Shown piece by piece: positions 31,326 through 39,886 of a stretch of 47,700 nucleotides of DNA. Made by a program: the position numbers and the translations under genes. The stretch comes from Candidatus Poribacteria bacterium. GTDB lineage: Bacteria; Poribacteria; WGA-4E; WGA-3G. Every line of letters begins with the position of its first letter. Position 1 is the first letter of the stretch. The notes below the pieces were generated by a model. The model was not told the origin of the DNA, did no database searches, and worked only from the letters and a program-made list of their open reading frames with translations. The stretch is taken from the NCBI GenBank assembly GCA_022827185.1, contig JAJDTM010000036.1, positions 1-47,700 on the forward strand. Reading direction: 5' to 3'.

Positions 31326-33335
31326 ATGGCTGAACAACACTATGAACTTGCCCACGTCTTTACTGAGGCTTCACAGCGTGTTAACGACGCACGCGGTGGC
31401 ACGTCGCGCGATTTGAACACACCTTACACCTTCCCCGGTTATACCAAAGCGGAATGGACCGAAAAAGCAGCGGCACTGCGTCAGCAGATTCGCGTTGCCA
31501 ACGGTTTAGTGCCGACACACATACCGACACCGATGAATGCCGAAATCTTCGGAAAAATTGAGCGGGAAGACTATAGCGTGGAAAAGGTCTATTTTGAACC
31601 CTTTCCGGGTTTCTTCACAACGGGAAACCTCTACCGTCCCCTCGGGAAATCCGGTCCCTTTCCGGGGATTGTGAGTCCGCATGGACACTGGGGGCGCGGT
31701 AGACTTGAAAATATTGAACGCGGTTCAATTCCGGGTCGTTGTATTAACTTCGCAAAACAGGGATATGTTATTTTTGCCTACGATATGATCGGTTACAACG
31801 ATAGCGGTAAACAGATTGAGCACCACTACGGTGGCGCGCAGGAAGATCTCTGGGGACTGAGCGCGATGGGACTTCAACTCCAGAACAGTATCCGTTCCAT
31901 CGACTTCTTAGAGAGTTTACCGGACGTGGACAACGAACGTATCGGTTGCACAGGCGCGTCGGGTGGTGGCACACAAACCTTCATCTTGACAGCAGTTGAT
32001 GAACGCATTAAAGTCTCAGCACCCGTCAATATGATCTCAGCGACGATGCAAGGCGGGTGTATCTGTGAAAACGCCCCGAACCTCCGCTTAGATGCAAGCA
32101 ACCTTGAAATTGGAGCGTTGATGGCCCCCCGTCCACTCTTACTTGTTTCCGCGACAGGCGACTGGACAGTGAAGACCCCGACGGTTGAGTATCCTGCTAT
32201 CCGAAGTATCTATGCCCACTTTGATGCGGAAGATAAAGTGCATCAGGTTCAGGTAGACGCAGAACACAACTACAACAAAGAGAGCCGTGAGGCGGTGTAT
32301 GCCTGGTTCGCCAAATGGTTTTTAGATGCAGAGGATGCTTCAGCGTTTAAAGAGGTTGCATTTGCGGTTGAGCCGGATGATGACTTGTTAGTTTTCTCAG
32401 AACGTGAGCTGCCAGCACACGCGTTGAAACAGGAGGCGTTTCTACCGGCTTGGACACATCGGTCTCAAGAAGCAATTGAAAAACAGAAACCGACGAATGA
32501 AACCGAACTCCAGACATTTCGCGAAGAACTGGGTAGCGGGTTACAACATGCGCTCGGGCTACAGATTCCAAAAATCACAGATGTAACACTTACTGAACCT
32601 GAAGGTGCGTTCCCAACAACCTATCAGACGAATTTATCTGCGAAACATCTTGTTATCAGTAGAAAAGATGTCGGTGATGCCATTCCTGCGATCCTATTTA
32701 GCCCAGAACCGCAGGTAGGCCACGATCCTATAGTGCTGATCGTTCACCCAGAAGGGAAAGAGAAGTTCATCGATTCAGAAACAGGTGAGCCGTCTCCACT
32801 TATCACGGACTTGCTCAGTGCTGATCGTAGGGTGCTACTCATTGATGTTTTCGGAACAGGTGAGCACGGCGATTATGAAAGATCCGAAGACACGGGTTTT
32901 TTCACCACCTACAATAGGACCACTGCAGCACTACGCGTGCAAGACATTGTGACAGCACTGCGCTGCTTTACTGACAGAGGTGATGTTTCGGAGGTGAACC
33001 TGATCGGGATAGGTGAAGCGGGGTTATGGAGTTTATTGGCAGCGGGATTTACGGATGTCAAGAATGTTGTTGTAGATGCAGCAGCATTCGATAATCGTAA
33101 CAATACTGCCTTTTTGGAAACCTTAGCGATACCGAATATCCGTCAAGTTGGCGATTTCCAGACTGCAGGTACGCTGATCGCGCCTCGATCATTGATTATC
33201 CACAACACAGGTGATGCGTTTGGAACGGCATGGATTACTGAGGTTTACGGAAATATCGGTGCGAGTCAGCACTTACTTGTGGCAAAAGATAGGTTGTCTG
33301 ATGGAGAGATAATTGCGCGGGTAACGACAGCGTAA
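31326..33335 (+). CDS. Two-domain alpha/beta-hydrolase, acetylxylan-esterase/dienelactone-hydrolase-like
   Basis: 669 aa, no signal peptide. Domain 1 (about residues 60-335) carries a complete apparent triad: nucleophile S212 in GCTGASGGGT, D279 in SATGDWTVKT and H314 in DAEHNYNKES, with the oxyanion-type stretch GIVSPHGHWG. Domain 2 (about 440-660) has hydrolase-like strands (PIVLIVHPEG, VLLIDVFGTGEHGDYE, VNLIGIGEAGLWSLLAAGF) but E564 replaces the nucleophile serine, so it looks inactive. GAGGA lies 7 nt before ATG. The relation to sugar-ester or polysaccharide degradation is inferred. It is the last gene of the toxin-antitoxin transcript. Confidence 0.85.
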   Translation: MAEQHYELAHVFTEASQRVNDARGGTSRDLNTPYTFPGYTKAEWTEKAAALRQQIRVANGLVPTHIPTPMNAEIFGKIEREDYSVEKVYFEPFPGFFTTGNLYRPLGKSGPFPGIVSPHGHWGRGRLENIERGSIPGRCINFAKQGYVIFAYDMIGYNDSGKQIEHHYGGAQEDLWGLSAMGLQLQNSIRSIDFLESLPDVDNERIGCTGASGGGTQTFILTAVDERIKVSAPVNMISATMQGGCICENAPNLRLDASNLEIGALMAPRPLLLVSATGDWTVKTPTVEYPAIRSIYAHFDAEDKVHQVQVDAEHNYNKESREAVYAWFAKWFLDAEDASAFKEVAFAVEPDDDLLVFSERELPAHALKQEAFLPAWTHRSQEAIEKQKPTNETELQTFREELGSGLQHALGLQIPKITDVTLTEPEGAFPTTYQTNLSAKHLVISRKDVGDAIPAILFSPEPQVGHDPIVLIVHPEGKEKFIDSETGEPSPLITDLLSADRRVLLIDVFGTGEHGDYERSEDTGFFTTYNRTTAALRVQDIVTALRCFTDRGDVSEVNLIGIGEAGLWSLLAAGFTDVKNVVVDAAAFDNRNNTAFLETLAIPNIRQVGDFQTAGTLIAPRSLIIHNTGDAFGTAWITEVYGNIGASQHLLVAKDRLSDGEIIARVTTA

Positions 33336-33340
33336 TCAAG

Positions 33341-33383
33341 AAAAAATACAAGGGCGGATCCTATAATATAGGGTCCGCCCTTG
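33341..33383 (-). terminator. Intrinsic terminator of the amt gene, convergent with the esterase gene
   Basis: CAAGGGCGGATCCTAT (33349-33364) pairs with ATAGGGTCCGCCCTTG (33368-33383) over 16 bp with one mismatch and a 3-nt loop. On the minus strand it is followed by TATTTTTT, a typical U-run. It may also slow plus-strand transcripts from the esterase gene. Confidence 0.88.
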
Positions 33384-33415
33384 TATCTGTAGGGCAGTTG
33401 TAACCGTGCATGTTT

Positions 33416-34825
33416 CTATGACAGGTTGTAACCACGTTCGTTGTGTTGTGAGAGGTCAAGTCCCATCCGTTCGTCATCTTCTTCAACGCGTAAGCCGACT
33501 GTAGCATCCACAATTTTGAGGATGATAAACGAAAGGATTCCACTCCAAGCAATAGTGATGATAATGCTGAGCAATTGCGCCCAGACCTGCGTGCCTATTG
33601 TCATACCTTCTTCCAATCCATTACCACCTAAGCTTGTAGCGACAAAAACACCGGTCAATAAGGCACCAACAATCCCGCCGATGCCGTGAACACCGAATGC
33701 ATCGAGAGAATCGTCATAACCGAGCTTCGCTTTCAGACTCGTAGCACCCCAGAAACAGACGACGCCGGAGACGAGTCCAATAACGAGCGCGCCAATCGGT
33801 CCGACAGAACCGGAAGCGGGTGTAATAGCGACCAAGCCAGCGACGGCACCTGTTACAATACCTAAAGCACTCGGTTTGCCATGTTTTGCCCACTCAACGA
33901 ACATCCATGCAACGGCGGCAGTGGCAGTTGAGATCTGCGTAACGAGCATTGCCATGCCAGCGGCACCATCGGCAGCAACAGCACTACCAGCATTGAAACC
34001 GAACCAACCTACCCAAAGCATCGACGCACCGACGACGGTTAGCGTTAAACTATGGGGTGGCATTGCTGTTGTCTGGTAACCGATCCGCTTCCCTACTAAG
34101 ATAGCAGCGACTAATGCCGCAATACCTGCATTAATATGAACAACATTTCCACCTGCGAAATCAAGTGCGCCGATAACATCGCCAAATAGGGAACCGGGAC
34201 CTGACCACGCCATGTGGCAGAGCGGTGCGTATACAATTATCGACCATAAGACCGAGAAAATCAACATCGCCGAAAACTTCATCCGTTCAGCGAATGCCCC
34301 AGCAATGAGTGCGGGTGTAATAATCGCAAATGTCAACTGGAAGGTAACAAAAACAGTTTCGGGGATAGTCCCAGATAGCGAGTCTACACCGACACCGCGT
34401 AGGAACATGGTCCCAAGTCCACCGACAAAGGAAGTGAGTGTGATCTGCCCTTCTACCATGCCAGTAGTGTTAAAGGCGAGACTATAACCGCAAACGATCC
34501 ATACGATCGTAATCAACCCTGTCAATGCAAAACATTGCATAAGCACAGAGAGTACATTTTGGACGCGCACGAGTCCACCATAGAAGAGGGCAAGTCCGGG
34601 GATCGTCATAAACAGCACGAGGGCGGTTGAAGTCAGCATCCAAGCGGTATCGCCGGAATCAGGTGCTGTTGCATCTTGTGCCATTGCCAAACTCGGCACG
34701 CCACAGATCAATAAAATAACAATGAGTGTTCCAATTCGCGTGTAAGCAGATCGCCTTTTTGGCGGAGCTTGCAAGCCAAAACTTGCTCTGAAAAGCGCGG
34801 TCAGTGATGCACATCGTTGTTGCAT
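33416..34825 (-). CDS. amt: Ammonium transporter, Amt family (paralogue 1)
   Basis: 469 aa. A signal-peptide-like N-terminus (RIGTLIVILLICGVPSLAMA) is followed by about 11 helices. Amt marks: DTAWMLTSTALVLFMTIPGLALFYGGLV, the channel histidine in GGNVVHINAG, WVGWFGFNAGS, and the second pore histidine in FGVHGIGG. The cytosolic C-terminus GLRVEEDDERMGLDLSQHNE is the trimer-coupling, PII-contact tail. The protein conducts ammonium under nitrogen limitation. GGAGG is 6 nt before ATG. A leader of about 200 nt separates it from its promoter. No glnK gene is adjacent. Confidence 0.95.
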   Translation of the reverse strand: MQQRCASLTALFRASFGLQAPPKRRSAYTRIGTLIVILLICGVPSLAMAQDATAPDSGDTAWMLTSTALVLFMTIPGLALFYGGLVRVQNVLSVLMQCFALTGLITIVWIVCGYSLAFNTTGMVEGQITLTSFVGGLGTMFLRGVGVDSLSGTIPETVFVTFQLTFAIITPALIAGAFAERMKFSAMLIFSVLWSIIVYAPLCHMAWSGPGSLFGDVIGALDFAGGNVVHINAGIAALVAAILVGKRIGYQTTAMPPHSLTLTVVGASMLWVGWFGFNAGSAVAADGAAGMAMLVTQISTATAAVAWMFVEWAKHGKPSALGIVTGAVAGLVAITPASGSVGPIGALVIGLVSGVVCFWGATSLKAKLGYDDSLDAFGVHGIGGIVGALLTGVFVATSLGGNGLEEGMTIGTQVWAQLLSIIITIAWSGILSFIILKIVDATVGLRVEEDDERMGLDLSQHNERGYNLS

Positions 34826-35030
34826 CGGAATCCTCCATAATATTTACAAAACAAGCAGATGTTGCTTGTTTGTTGTTTCCGTACGAACAGACAACTTTGT
34901 CTGCCGTTTCAATTTTGTTATCGCGGGTGTTTCTACGTTGCCCGCGGGTTGCATTCCAACTCCGGTACGCTTATGAAGCGCGCCTATTCGTAAAGACCTA
35001 CATTTTACGATAAAGAGAGATTAATTCGCA
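34826..35030 (-). promoter_or_regulatory. Long structured 5' leader of amt paralogue 1
   Basis: Three stems follow each other: CGCGGG/CCCGCG (34922-34946), CAGACA/TGTCTG (34888-34903) and ACAAGCA/TGCTTGT (34851-34869). On the transcript the last one is followed by UUUUG just before the ribosome site, so it could act as an attenuator or mask the site. No known riboswitch motif was recognised. Confidence 0.5.
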
Positions 35031-35059
35031 ATTTTAGCAGAATATCACAGTCACATCAA
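35031..35059 (-). promoter_or_regulatory. Sigma70-type promoter for amt paralogue 1
   Basis: On the minus strand TTGATG (35054-35059), 17-bp spacer, TAAAAT (35031-35036). Predicted start near 35024, about 200 nt before ATG. No sigma54 signature was found. The rest of 35060-35183 has a CGCCCAC/GTGGGCG inverted repeat (about 35110-35168). Confidence 0.65.
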
Positions 35060-35183
35060 GCGATAATTTCGACACCAAAAGAGAGCAAAGGATTCTAATA
35101 GAAAGCGGGAAACGCCCACGGGTAGCGAAGTAAAACTCAGGGATATAAGTGAAACTTCCTGTGGGCGATTCCTATTGGATTTA

Positions 35184-35199
35184 TAGCCCGAAGGCTATC
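35184..35199 (-). terminator. UUCG-capped hairpin just after amt paralogue 2
   Basis: The minus-strand transcript reads AUAGCC-UUCG-GGCUAU 17 nt beyond the stop codon. The tetraloop is exceptionally stable, but the following U-run is weak, so it may be a terminator or RNA-stabilising stem. Confidence 0.5.
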
Positions 35200-35215
35200 T
35201 GAAAAATGTGCCTAA

Positions 35216-36592
35216 CTAACGTATTGCGGAGACGTTAAAGTCAGGATAGGCACTCGCGCCGTGTTCTTCGTAATCAAGTCCTGCCTGTTCTTCTTCTTCT
35301 GTGACCCGCAAACCTGTAACCGCTTTGATTCCGTAGAAGAGAATAAAGCCAGTAACGAGACACCATACGAGAACAGCGACAACACCGACGATCTGTGCCC
35401 AGAGGAGTGCGAACCCTCCACCGGCGAAAACGCCACTTGAACTGTCGAAAAATCCGAGGAGGATCGTACCTAATGCGCCACACGTACCGTGTACAGAGAT
35501 GGCACCGACCGGGTCATCAATACGAAGTTTTTCAAACAACAGAACACTCAGGACGACAACAATACCACCGAGTGCGCCGATAATCGCGGCGGATGTCGGT
35601 GTCACAGAAGCGCAGCCTGCAGTGATTGCGACTAATCCGGCGAGTGCGCCGTTGAGCGACATACCTGCGTCGGGTTTTCCGAGGATGATCCATGCGGTAA
35701 TCATTGCGGTGATAGCACCTGCAGCGGCGGCGAGGTTCGTTGTTATGGCAATACTGGAAATTGGAGCGGCATCTGCTCCCATTTGGCTACCTGGGTTAAA
35801 TCCGAACCAACCGAGCCATAAGATAAAGACCCCAAGTGCGGCAAGTGGGAGATTGTGTCCAGCAATCGGTCTCGGGTTACCCTCAGCATCGTATTTACCG
35901 AGGCGGGGTCCTAAGACGATAGCACCTGTTAATGCGAGCCAACCCCCGGTTGAATGGACGACGGTTGAACCGGCAAAATCTGACATCCCCAAATCTGATA
36001 ACCAACCACCACCCCAAATCCAGTGTCCAACGATCGGATAGATGATACCGGTGATGAAAATGCTGTAAATTAGATAACTTTTGAACTGTGTACGCTCCGC
36101 CATTGCCCCGGAAACGATCGTCGCAGCCGTAGCGGCAAAAACGAGTTGGAAGAGCCACGCTGCATAAGTCGGGACAGAACTCCATTCTAATGAACTAAAT
36201 ACACTCGTACTGGCTGCTGCGCCTTCTGTGAGGGTCTGAGAAGGCACAAACCAACCGCTTGTCCCCATGAACGCATTGCCGGCACCGAACATAATAGCAA
36301 AACCGATTGCCCAGTAAGCGATGGAACCCATCGAGAAGTCCATCAGGTTTTTCATGAGAATGTTGACAGCGTTCTTGGCACGTGTGAATCCAGACTCCAC
36401 CATAGCGAACCCTGCCTGCATAAAGAACACCAGAAATGCAGCGACAAGTACCCATAGCGTGTCGCCCATATACTTGGCATCCTCAACCTTTTTGAGCGTG
36501 CCTTCATCATCTATCAATCCGTTTAGGGCGAAAGCGTTTAGACTCAGCAAACAGGTGAGTACAAAAACTGTTATGATAACCTTTCTTTTCAT
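35216..36592 (-). CDS. amt: Ammonium transporter, Amt family (paralogue 2)
   Basis: 458 aa from ATG 36592, 10 nt after AGGAG; a TTG eight codons upstream overlaps that site and is unlikely. Signal-like MKRKVIITVFVLTCLLSLNAFA, then DTLWVLVAAFLVFFMQAGFAMVESG, typical of the larger Amt/MEP class. Pore histidines lie in GSTVVHSTGGW and ISVHGTCGALG; WLGWFGFNPGSQMG and the tail GLRVTEEEEQAGLDYEEHGA are conserved. It differs strongly from paralogue 1 (FAMVESGF versus LALFYGGL in helix 1), so the two are old duplicates or separate acquisitions and may differ in affinity. Confidence 0.95.
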   Translation of the reverse strand: MKRKVIITVFVLTCLLSLNAFALNGLIDDEGTLKKVEDAKYMGDTLWVLVAAFLVFFMQAGFAMVESGFTRAKNAVNILMKNLMDFSMGSIAYWAIGFAIMFGAGNAFMGTSGWFVPSQTLTEGAAASTSVFSSLEWSSVPTYAAWLFQLVFAATAATIVSGAMAERTQFKSYLIYSIFITGIIYPIVGHWIWGGGWLSDLGMSDFAGSTVVHSTGGWLALTGAIVLGPRLGKYDAEGNPRPIAGHNLPLAALGVFILWLGWFGFNPGSQMGADAAPISSIAITTNLAAAAGAITAMITAWIILGKPDAGMSLNGALAGLVAITAGCASVTPTSAAIIGALGGIVVVLSVLLFEKLRIDDPVGAISVHGTCGALGTILLGFFDSSSGVFAGGGFALLWAQIVGVVAVLVWCLVTGFILFYGIKAVTGLRVTEEEEQAGLDYEEHGASAYPDFNVSAIR

Positions 36593-36714
36593 TCGGAAAT
36601 ATCTCCTTTGTGTCAATTCATCCTTAAAACTGTCGTGTTGCGAACGGCAGCGGTGGCACTTGGATATTCACGCGATCCACCTGTATAAGCCGTTGGAAGA
36701 TAGCGGATGTTCAC

Positions 36715-36747
36715 CGCGAACCGCAAGGCATTTGCCCTCGGTTCGCG
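36715..36747. repeat. Hairpin in the spacer between the outer-membrane gene and amt paralogue 2
   Basis: CGCGAACCG (36715-36723) pairs with CGGTTCGCG (36739-36747), with GGC/GCC inside the loop. It lies about 25 bp beyond the outer-membrane gene stop on the minus strand and could attenuate readthrough into amt. No U-run follows. Confidence 0.6.
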
Positions 36748-36771
36748 ATAATAGCCACCTATTCTTATTTT

Positions 36772-37500
36772 TTACCACGTGCGGACGAATGTCATTCTAC
36801 CGGTAAGCCCTGTTTCATCGTCGCCTTTTTGGGTTTCAAATCCGACAAAGACACCGAGGGTATTGTTTTCACCATAACCGACATTTGCGCGACCGCCAAC
36901 AACCATACTACTGAGGCCACCGTCATCGCCTAAACCGATTGTTACCTCTACTTGGGGCCCGACAGCAAGAGTATCATTGAGCGACAATAGGACAAAGTCC
37001 CGTGTATAGATTGAATCGTCCCCATAATCGAAAGGCGAATTGAAGAACCCTTGTATCCATGATTCAAAATAGATGGAACCGGCGGTGAGATATGTGAACA
37101 ACTGGGGGGCAATCAAAGAAGAGGGACCATCTGCTGCGGCATAGTCAAACCCAATACCTACCATAGGCAGGAAACTGAGTGACAATGAATCACTATCAAC
37201 GACAGGAATACCGAGACCAATGTCCAACTCACCGAACGTTCCAACGACGTAAATATCGGTATCCAAGGAGAGTCCACCGAGGAAATCCGGGGAATGGCTG
37301 GCACCGACCCAAATCTGCGTTCCTAAACTATCTGTATCGGTTCGGAACCACCCGGAAGCACCTGATGCCTCTTCTTCCGCCATCTCTTCCATCTCTTCAC
37401 CGGCTCCATGAGCGTCCGCGTAGACCATTGGAACACTACCCACTGCGAAAATAGAAACTATTACCAATAAACGAACTAACCAAAACATATGCGTTTTCAT
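36772..37500 (-). CDS. Probable outer-membrane beta-barrel protein upstream of amt genes
   Basis: 242 aa. A signal peptide (LVRLLVIVSIFAVGSVPMVYA) is followed by an acidic, Met/Glu-rich segment and about ten amphipathic strands (GTQIWVGASHS, DIYVVGTFGELDIGLGIPVV, SLSLSFLPMVGIGFDY, NNTLGVFVGFETQK, GLTGRMTFVRTW). The final aromatic residue is the usual barrel-assembly signal. Ribosome site AGAGGT lies 5 nt before ATG. Its position directly before two amt genes suggests a pore or binding protein for ammonium or nitrogen compounds; this is inference. No specific family was recognised. Confidence 0.72.
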   Translation of the reverse strand: MKTHMFWLVRLLVIVSIFAVGSVPMVYADAHGAGEEMEEMAEEEASGASGWFRTDTDSLGTQIWVGASHSPDFLGGLSLDTDIYVVGTFGELDIGLGIPVVDSDSLSLSFLPMVGIGFDYAAADGPSSLIAPQLFTYLTAGSIYFESWIQGFFNSPFDYGDDSIYTRDFVLLSLNDTLAVGPQVEVTIGLGDDGGLSSMVVGGRANVGYGENNTLGVFVGFETQKGDDETGLTGRMTFVRTW

Positions 37501-37951
37501 TTTTTACCTCTTGGAGTTTGACTCCGATTTTTTCTACCCCATACGTTATTGACGATGGGGTCCCCTGTCAAAATCAGGTTAGGGATTAGCCCCCGTTAAT
37601 ATGTGCGTCCAAAACGCGCTTACAGGATTATGTAAATTTGAGCAACATACAATCACAGCGCAATAATGCCATTCTGAAGCTTTATTGAGCAAGGGTCACT
37701 TGACTCTGGCATCAACTTGTGATATAGTGATTTTCGGCTATAAACAATAGGTTTTCACCAATGCTTACTTTGCACCTATTTTCGTTTAAAGCAAAACGCG
37801 TGCCAATTAATAGTTATCACAGTTGTCAGTGCATTCGCTTCGTTCACTTTCAGTTGTCAGTAATGTAAGCATCACAAGCATTTAACCGATAATAGATAAC
37901 GCATAATTCTCACTGCAAGGCAAACTCTTAAAGCTGATAACTCTAAAAAAA
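37501..37951. other. Intergenic region between divergent outer-membrane and glycosyltransferase genes
   Basis: It holds an ACCCCAT/ATGGGGT inverted repeat (37536-37542 and 37555-37561) 36-61 bp upstream of the outer-membrane gene start, which could be an operator or leader stem. A GGAGT/ACTCC stem lies at 37513-37525. A plus-strand promoter lies at 37700-37728. AGTTATC/GTTGTCAGT units related to the MITE-like family lie at 37812-37900. Confidence 0.6.
37700..37728 (+). promoter_or_regulatory. Sigma70-type promoter upstream of the GT39 gene
   Basis: TTGACT (37700-37705), 17-bp spacer, TATAGT (37723-37728). It is 223 bp before the start codon, and the leader would include the AGTTATC-type repeat. 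Confidence 0.55.
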
Positions 37952-39358
37952 ATGCTGAAATTTTCAACAAAACATTGCCCAAAAAAGATGCAAATCGTGC
38001 TGTTGAGTGTCGTTGTGATCTTCGGCGGCGCACTCCGCTTTTGGAACTTGGAGCAGTGGAGTTTCTGGATTGATGAGGTTTTTAGCGTCAGAGATGCGCA
38101 AAGTCTTTCGTTGAACAATTGGCAGTCTATTCCGAATCCGATTCCGTATTTTGCGGTGAAGTTATCAATCTTACTCGCTGGCAATAGCGAATGGGGCAGT
38201 CGTTTAATTCCGTGCATCGTCGGGATTGCCTCAATTCTTGCGGTCTTCGGATTCGGACGCACCCTATTCAATTGGCAGGTTGGACTGCTCGGCAGCGCGT
38301 TTGTGGCATGCTCAAGTTGGCAGCTGTTTTGGGCACAGAATGCGCGTTATCCTGTCTTTACCTTTCTCTTCGCGGTGTTGACGGCATGGTTTTTCTACGT
38401 GTCTCTTGAACGCGATTCGACGCTTTACATGATAGGTGCGCTCATCTGCTGTTTGTGTCTAATCCTTTCACACACCCTCTCCGTTGTGATTGTTCCAGCG
38501 TTGGCTATCTATGCGGTGATCTGTTTATTGGAAAAATCTCATAAAAAACGGTGGATAAATCTGTTCATCTTCTTCATCCCGTTCACGATACCGGTGTTAG
38601 CGTTAGCATTTCCAGAGGTTCGGGGTTATCTCTTTTCAGGGTGGGGTCGCAATGAATGGCAACGCAGTCCGCTCTATATTGTGCTAACACTTGTGCAAGG
38701 TGTGAGTGTTCCGATAGCAGTTACGGCGTTCTTTGGTGCTGCTTTGATGCTATCCAATAGGTCAGCCCGCTTTTTACTCTGTTATGCGGGTGTGCCGTTG
38801 GTACTTTTTCTTATCGCATCGCAGCTCCAAAACGTTGCTGGCTATTATCTCTTCTGGACGACTTCCGCTTATTTCATCCTCGCTGGCGTGGCATGTGAAC
38901 AGGTGTGGAAGGCGATGGAAGACAGGTCTGTAAGAATACTTGGCATACTCGTGCCGTGCGTGTTAGTGGTATCGCTACTCTCACAATGCTATCTCTACTT
39001 TAAAATTGAAAACGGTGGGAGACCGAAATGGCGAGAGGCGTTTGCAGCGATTCAAGGCGAGAAGCAACCTACTGACAAAGTGGTACTTTCTGAACCTGAG
39101 ATGGGTAGATACTATCTCCCAGAATTGACACCTGTTTATATCGGTGAGTTGTTAGACAATCGGGAAGCGTTTGAAACGGAGTGGAAAGCTTCGGGGAAAG
39201 ATCGGTTATGGTTTGTTGTGGATGTGGCAAGTTTTAATGTCTTTGATGCAAATGAAAATGTCCGCAGTTGGATTCGCCACCGCGGACATCTTGTCCAAAC
39301 GTTCCCTGCCTTCTCGCGGGCGAAAGATAGGACGATTCATATTTATCTCTTGGAATAG
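37952..39358 (+). CDS. GT39/ArnT-like membrane glycosyltransferase
   Basis: 468 aa with about ten helices. The first periplasmic loop carries LEQWSFWIDEVFSV, where D41-E42 is the acidic pair of GT-C fold glycosyltransferases (PMT/ArnT/PMT-2 type). SSWQLFWAQNARYPVFTFLFA and later helices fit the Dol-P-Man/undecaprenyl-P-sugar superfamily; the last ~120 residues form a soluble C-terminal domain. It would transfer a sugar from a polyprenyl-phosphate donor to a lipid, glycan or protein outside the membrane. The ribosome site is weak; an in-frame ATG at 37988 is the alternative start. Confidence 0.82.
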   Translation: MLKFSTKHCPKKMQIVLLSVVVIFGGALRFWNLEQWSFWIDEVFSVRDAQSLSLNNWQSIPNPIPYFAVKLSILLAGNSEWGSRLIPCIVGIASILAVFGFGRTLFNWQVGLLGSAFVACSSWQLFWAQNARYPVFTFLFAVLTAWFFYVSLERDSTLYMIGALICCLCLILSHTLSVVIVPALAIYAVICLLEKSHKKRWINLFIFFIPFTIPVLALAFPEVRGYLFSGWGRNEWQRSPLYIVLTLVQGVSVPIAVTAFFGAALMLSNRSARFLLCYAGVPLVLFLIASQLQNVAGYYLFWTTSAYFILAGVACEQVWKAMEDRSVRILGILVPCVLVVSLLSQCYLYFKIENGGRPKWREAFAAIQGEKQPTDKVVLSEPEMGRYYLPELTPVYIGELLDNREAFETEWKASGKDRLWFVVDVASFNVFDANENVRSWIRHRGHLVQTFPAFSRAKDRTIHIYLLE

Positions 39359-39415
39359 TACACGATACTATCGCATGCACGATTTTCTGAAAGGGTGCAA
39401 GGTAGCACAAACAGT

Positions 39416-39886
39416 TTATGTGTCTAAACGTTCTCGGAAAGCGTTAAAACTTTCTGCTATGGAAGCTTCCAGACTCAGTTCTTTGAGACGATTCAGGTCA
39501 GCAATCGCTTCAAGGCGCGATTTTATGGCGTTGACATCTGCAGTCGGAAAACGGGCACTCAGCACAACAAGCATGTTTTCAATCGTGGCTTCACGCGCAC
39601 CGCGCTCCATACCGCGCTCCATACCGCGTTCCATACCGCGCTCCATACCGCGCTCCATACCGCGCTCCATACCGCGCTGGATCACAAGTTCGTAAAAAGG
39701 TGATTCTTGCATGATTTCCTCCAATATAGGGTCCTGAAAAAAATCAGGTGGATGTACTAAACTCCCGAAAAGCGAGAGCGCAAATAAAAGCGTTGCCCGC
39801 ATCTTTCTGTCAACATCGGCTATCTGTGTTGTCTCTATACACTTCTCAACCCAAGCTTGAGGGGTCATATCTGTTGGATGTTTCAT
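39416..39886 (-). CDS. Rpn/DUF4351-like C-terminal fragment with GMER tandem repeats
   Basis: 156 aa. A helical N-terminal part (PQAWVEKCIETTQIADVDRK, LFALSLFGSLVHPPDFFQDP) leads into six consecutive GMER tetrapeptides and a C-terminal helix-rich segment (NMLVVLSARFPTADVNAIKS, LNRLKELSLEASI). The layout resembles the C-terminal half of Rpn-type PD-(D/E)XK transposase-related or DUF4351 proteins, which often have such EG-rich linkers, but no nuclease domain is present. The coding frame upstream of the start is closed by a stop, so this may be a truncated relic. Family assignment is tentative. Confidence 0.5.
   Translation of the reverse strand: MKHPTDMTPQAWVEKCIETTQIADVDRKMRATLLFALSLFGSLVHPPDFFQDPILEEIMQESPFYELVIQRGMERGMERGMERGMERGMERGMERGAREATIENMLVVLSARFPTADVNAIKSRLEAIADLNRLKELSLEASIAESFNAFRERLDT
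39601..39678. repeat. 12-bp tandem repeat encoding GMER units
   Basis: About 6.5 copies of CGCGCTCCATAC, one with a single substitution (CGCGTTCCATAC). The array is in frame, so copy-number change alters linker length without frameshift. Confidence 0.95.

Noticed and set aside
33340..33385. Inverted repeat as an attachment site or element end
   Set aside because: A 16-bp stem, 3-nt loop and T-run between two convergent genes are explained by an intrinsic terminator.
34826..34950. glnA-type glutamine riboswitch in the amt leader
   Set aside because: The characteristic core was not found; only simple stems are visible.
37540..37720. Sigma54 promoter for the ammonium-related genes
   Set aside because: GG and GC elements with the required spacing were not found on the minus strand.
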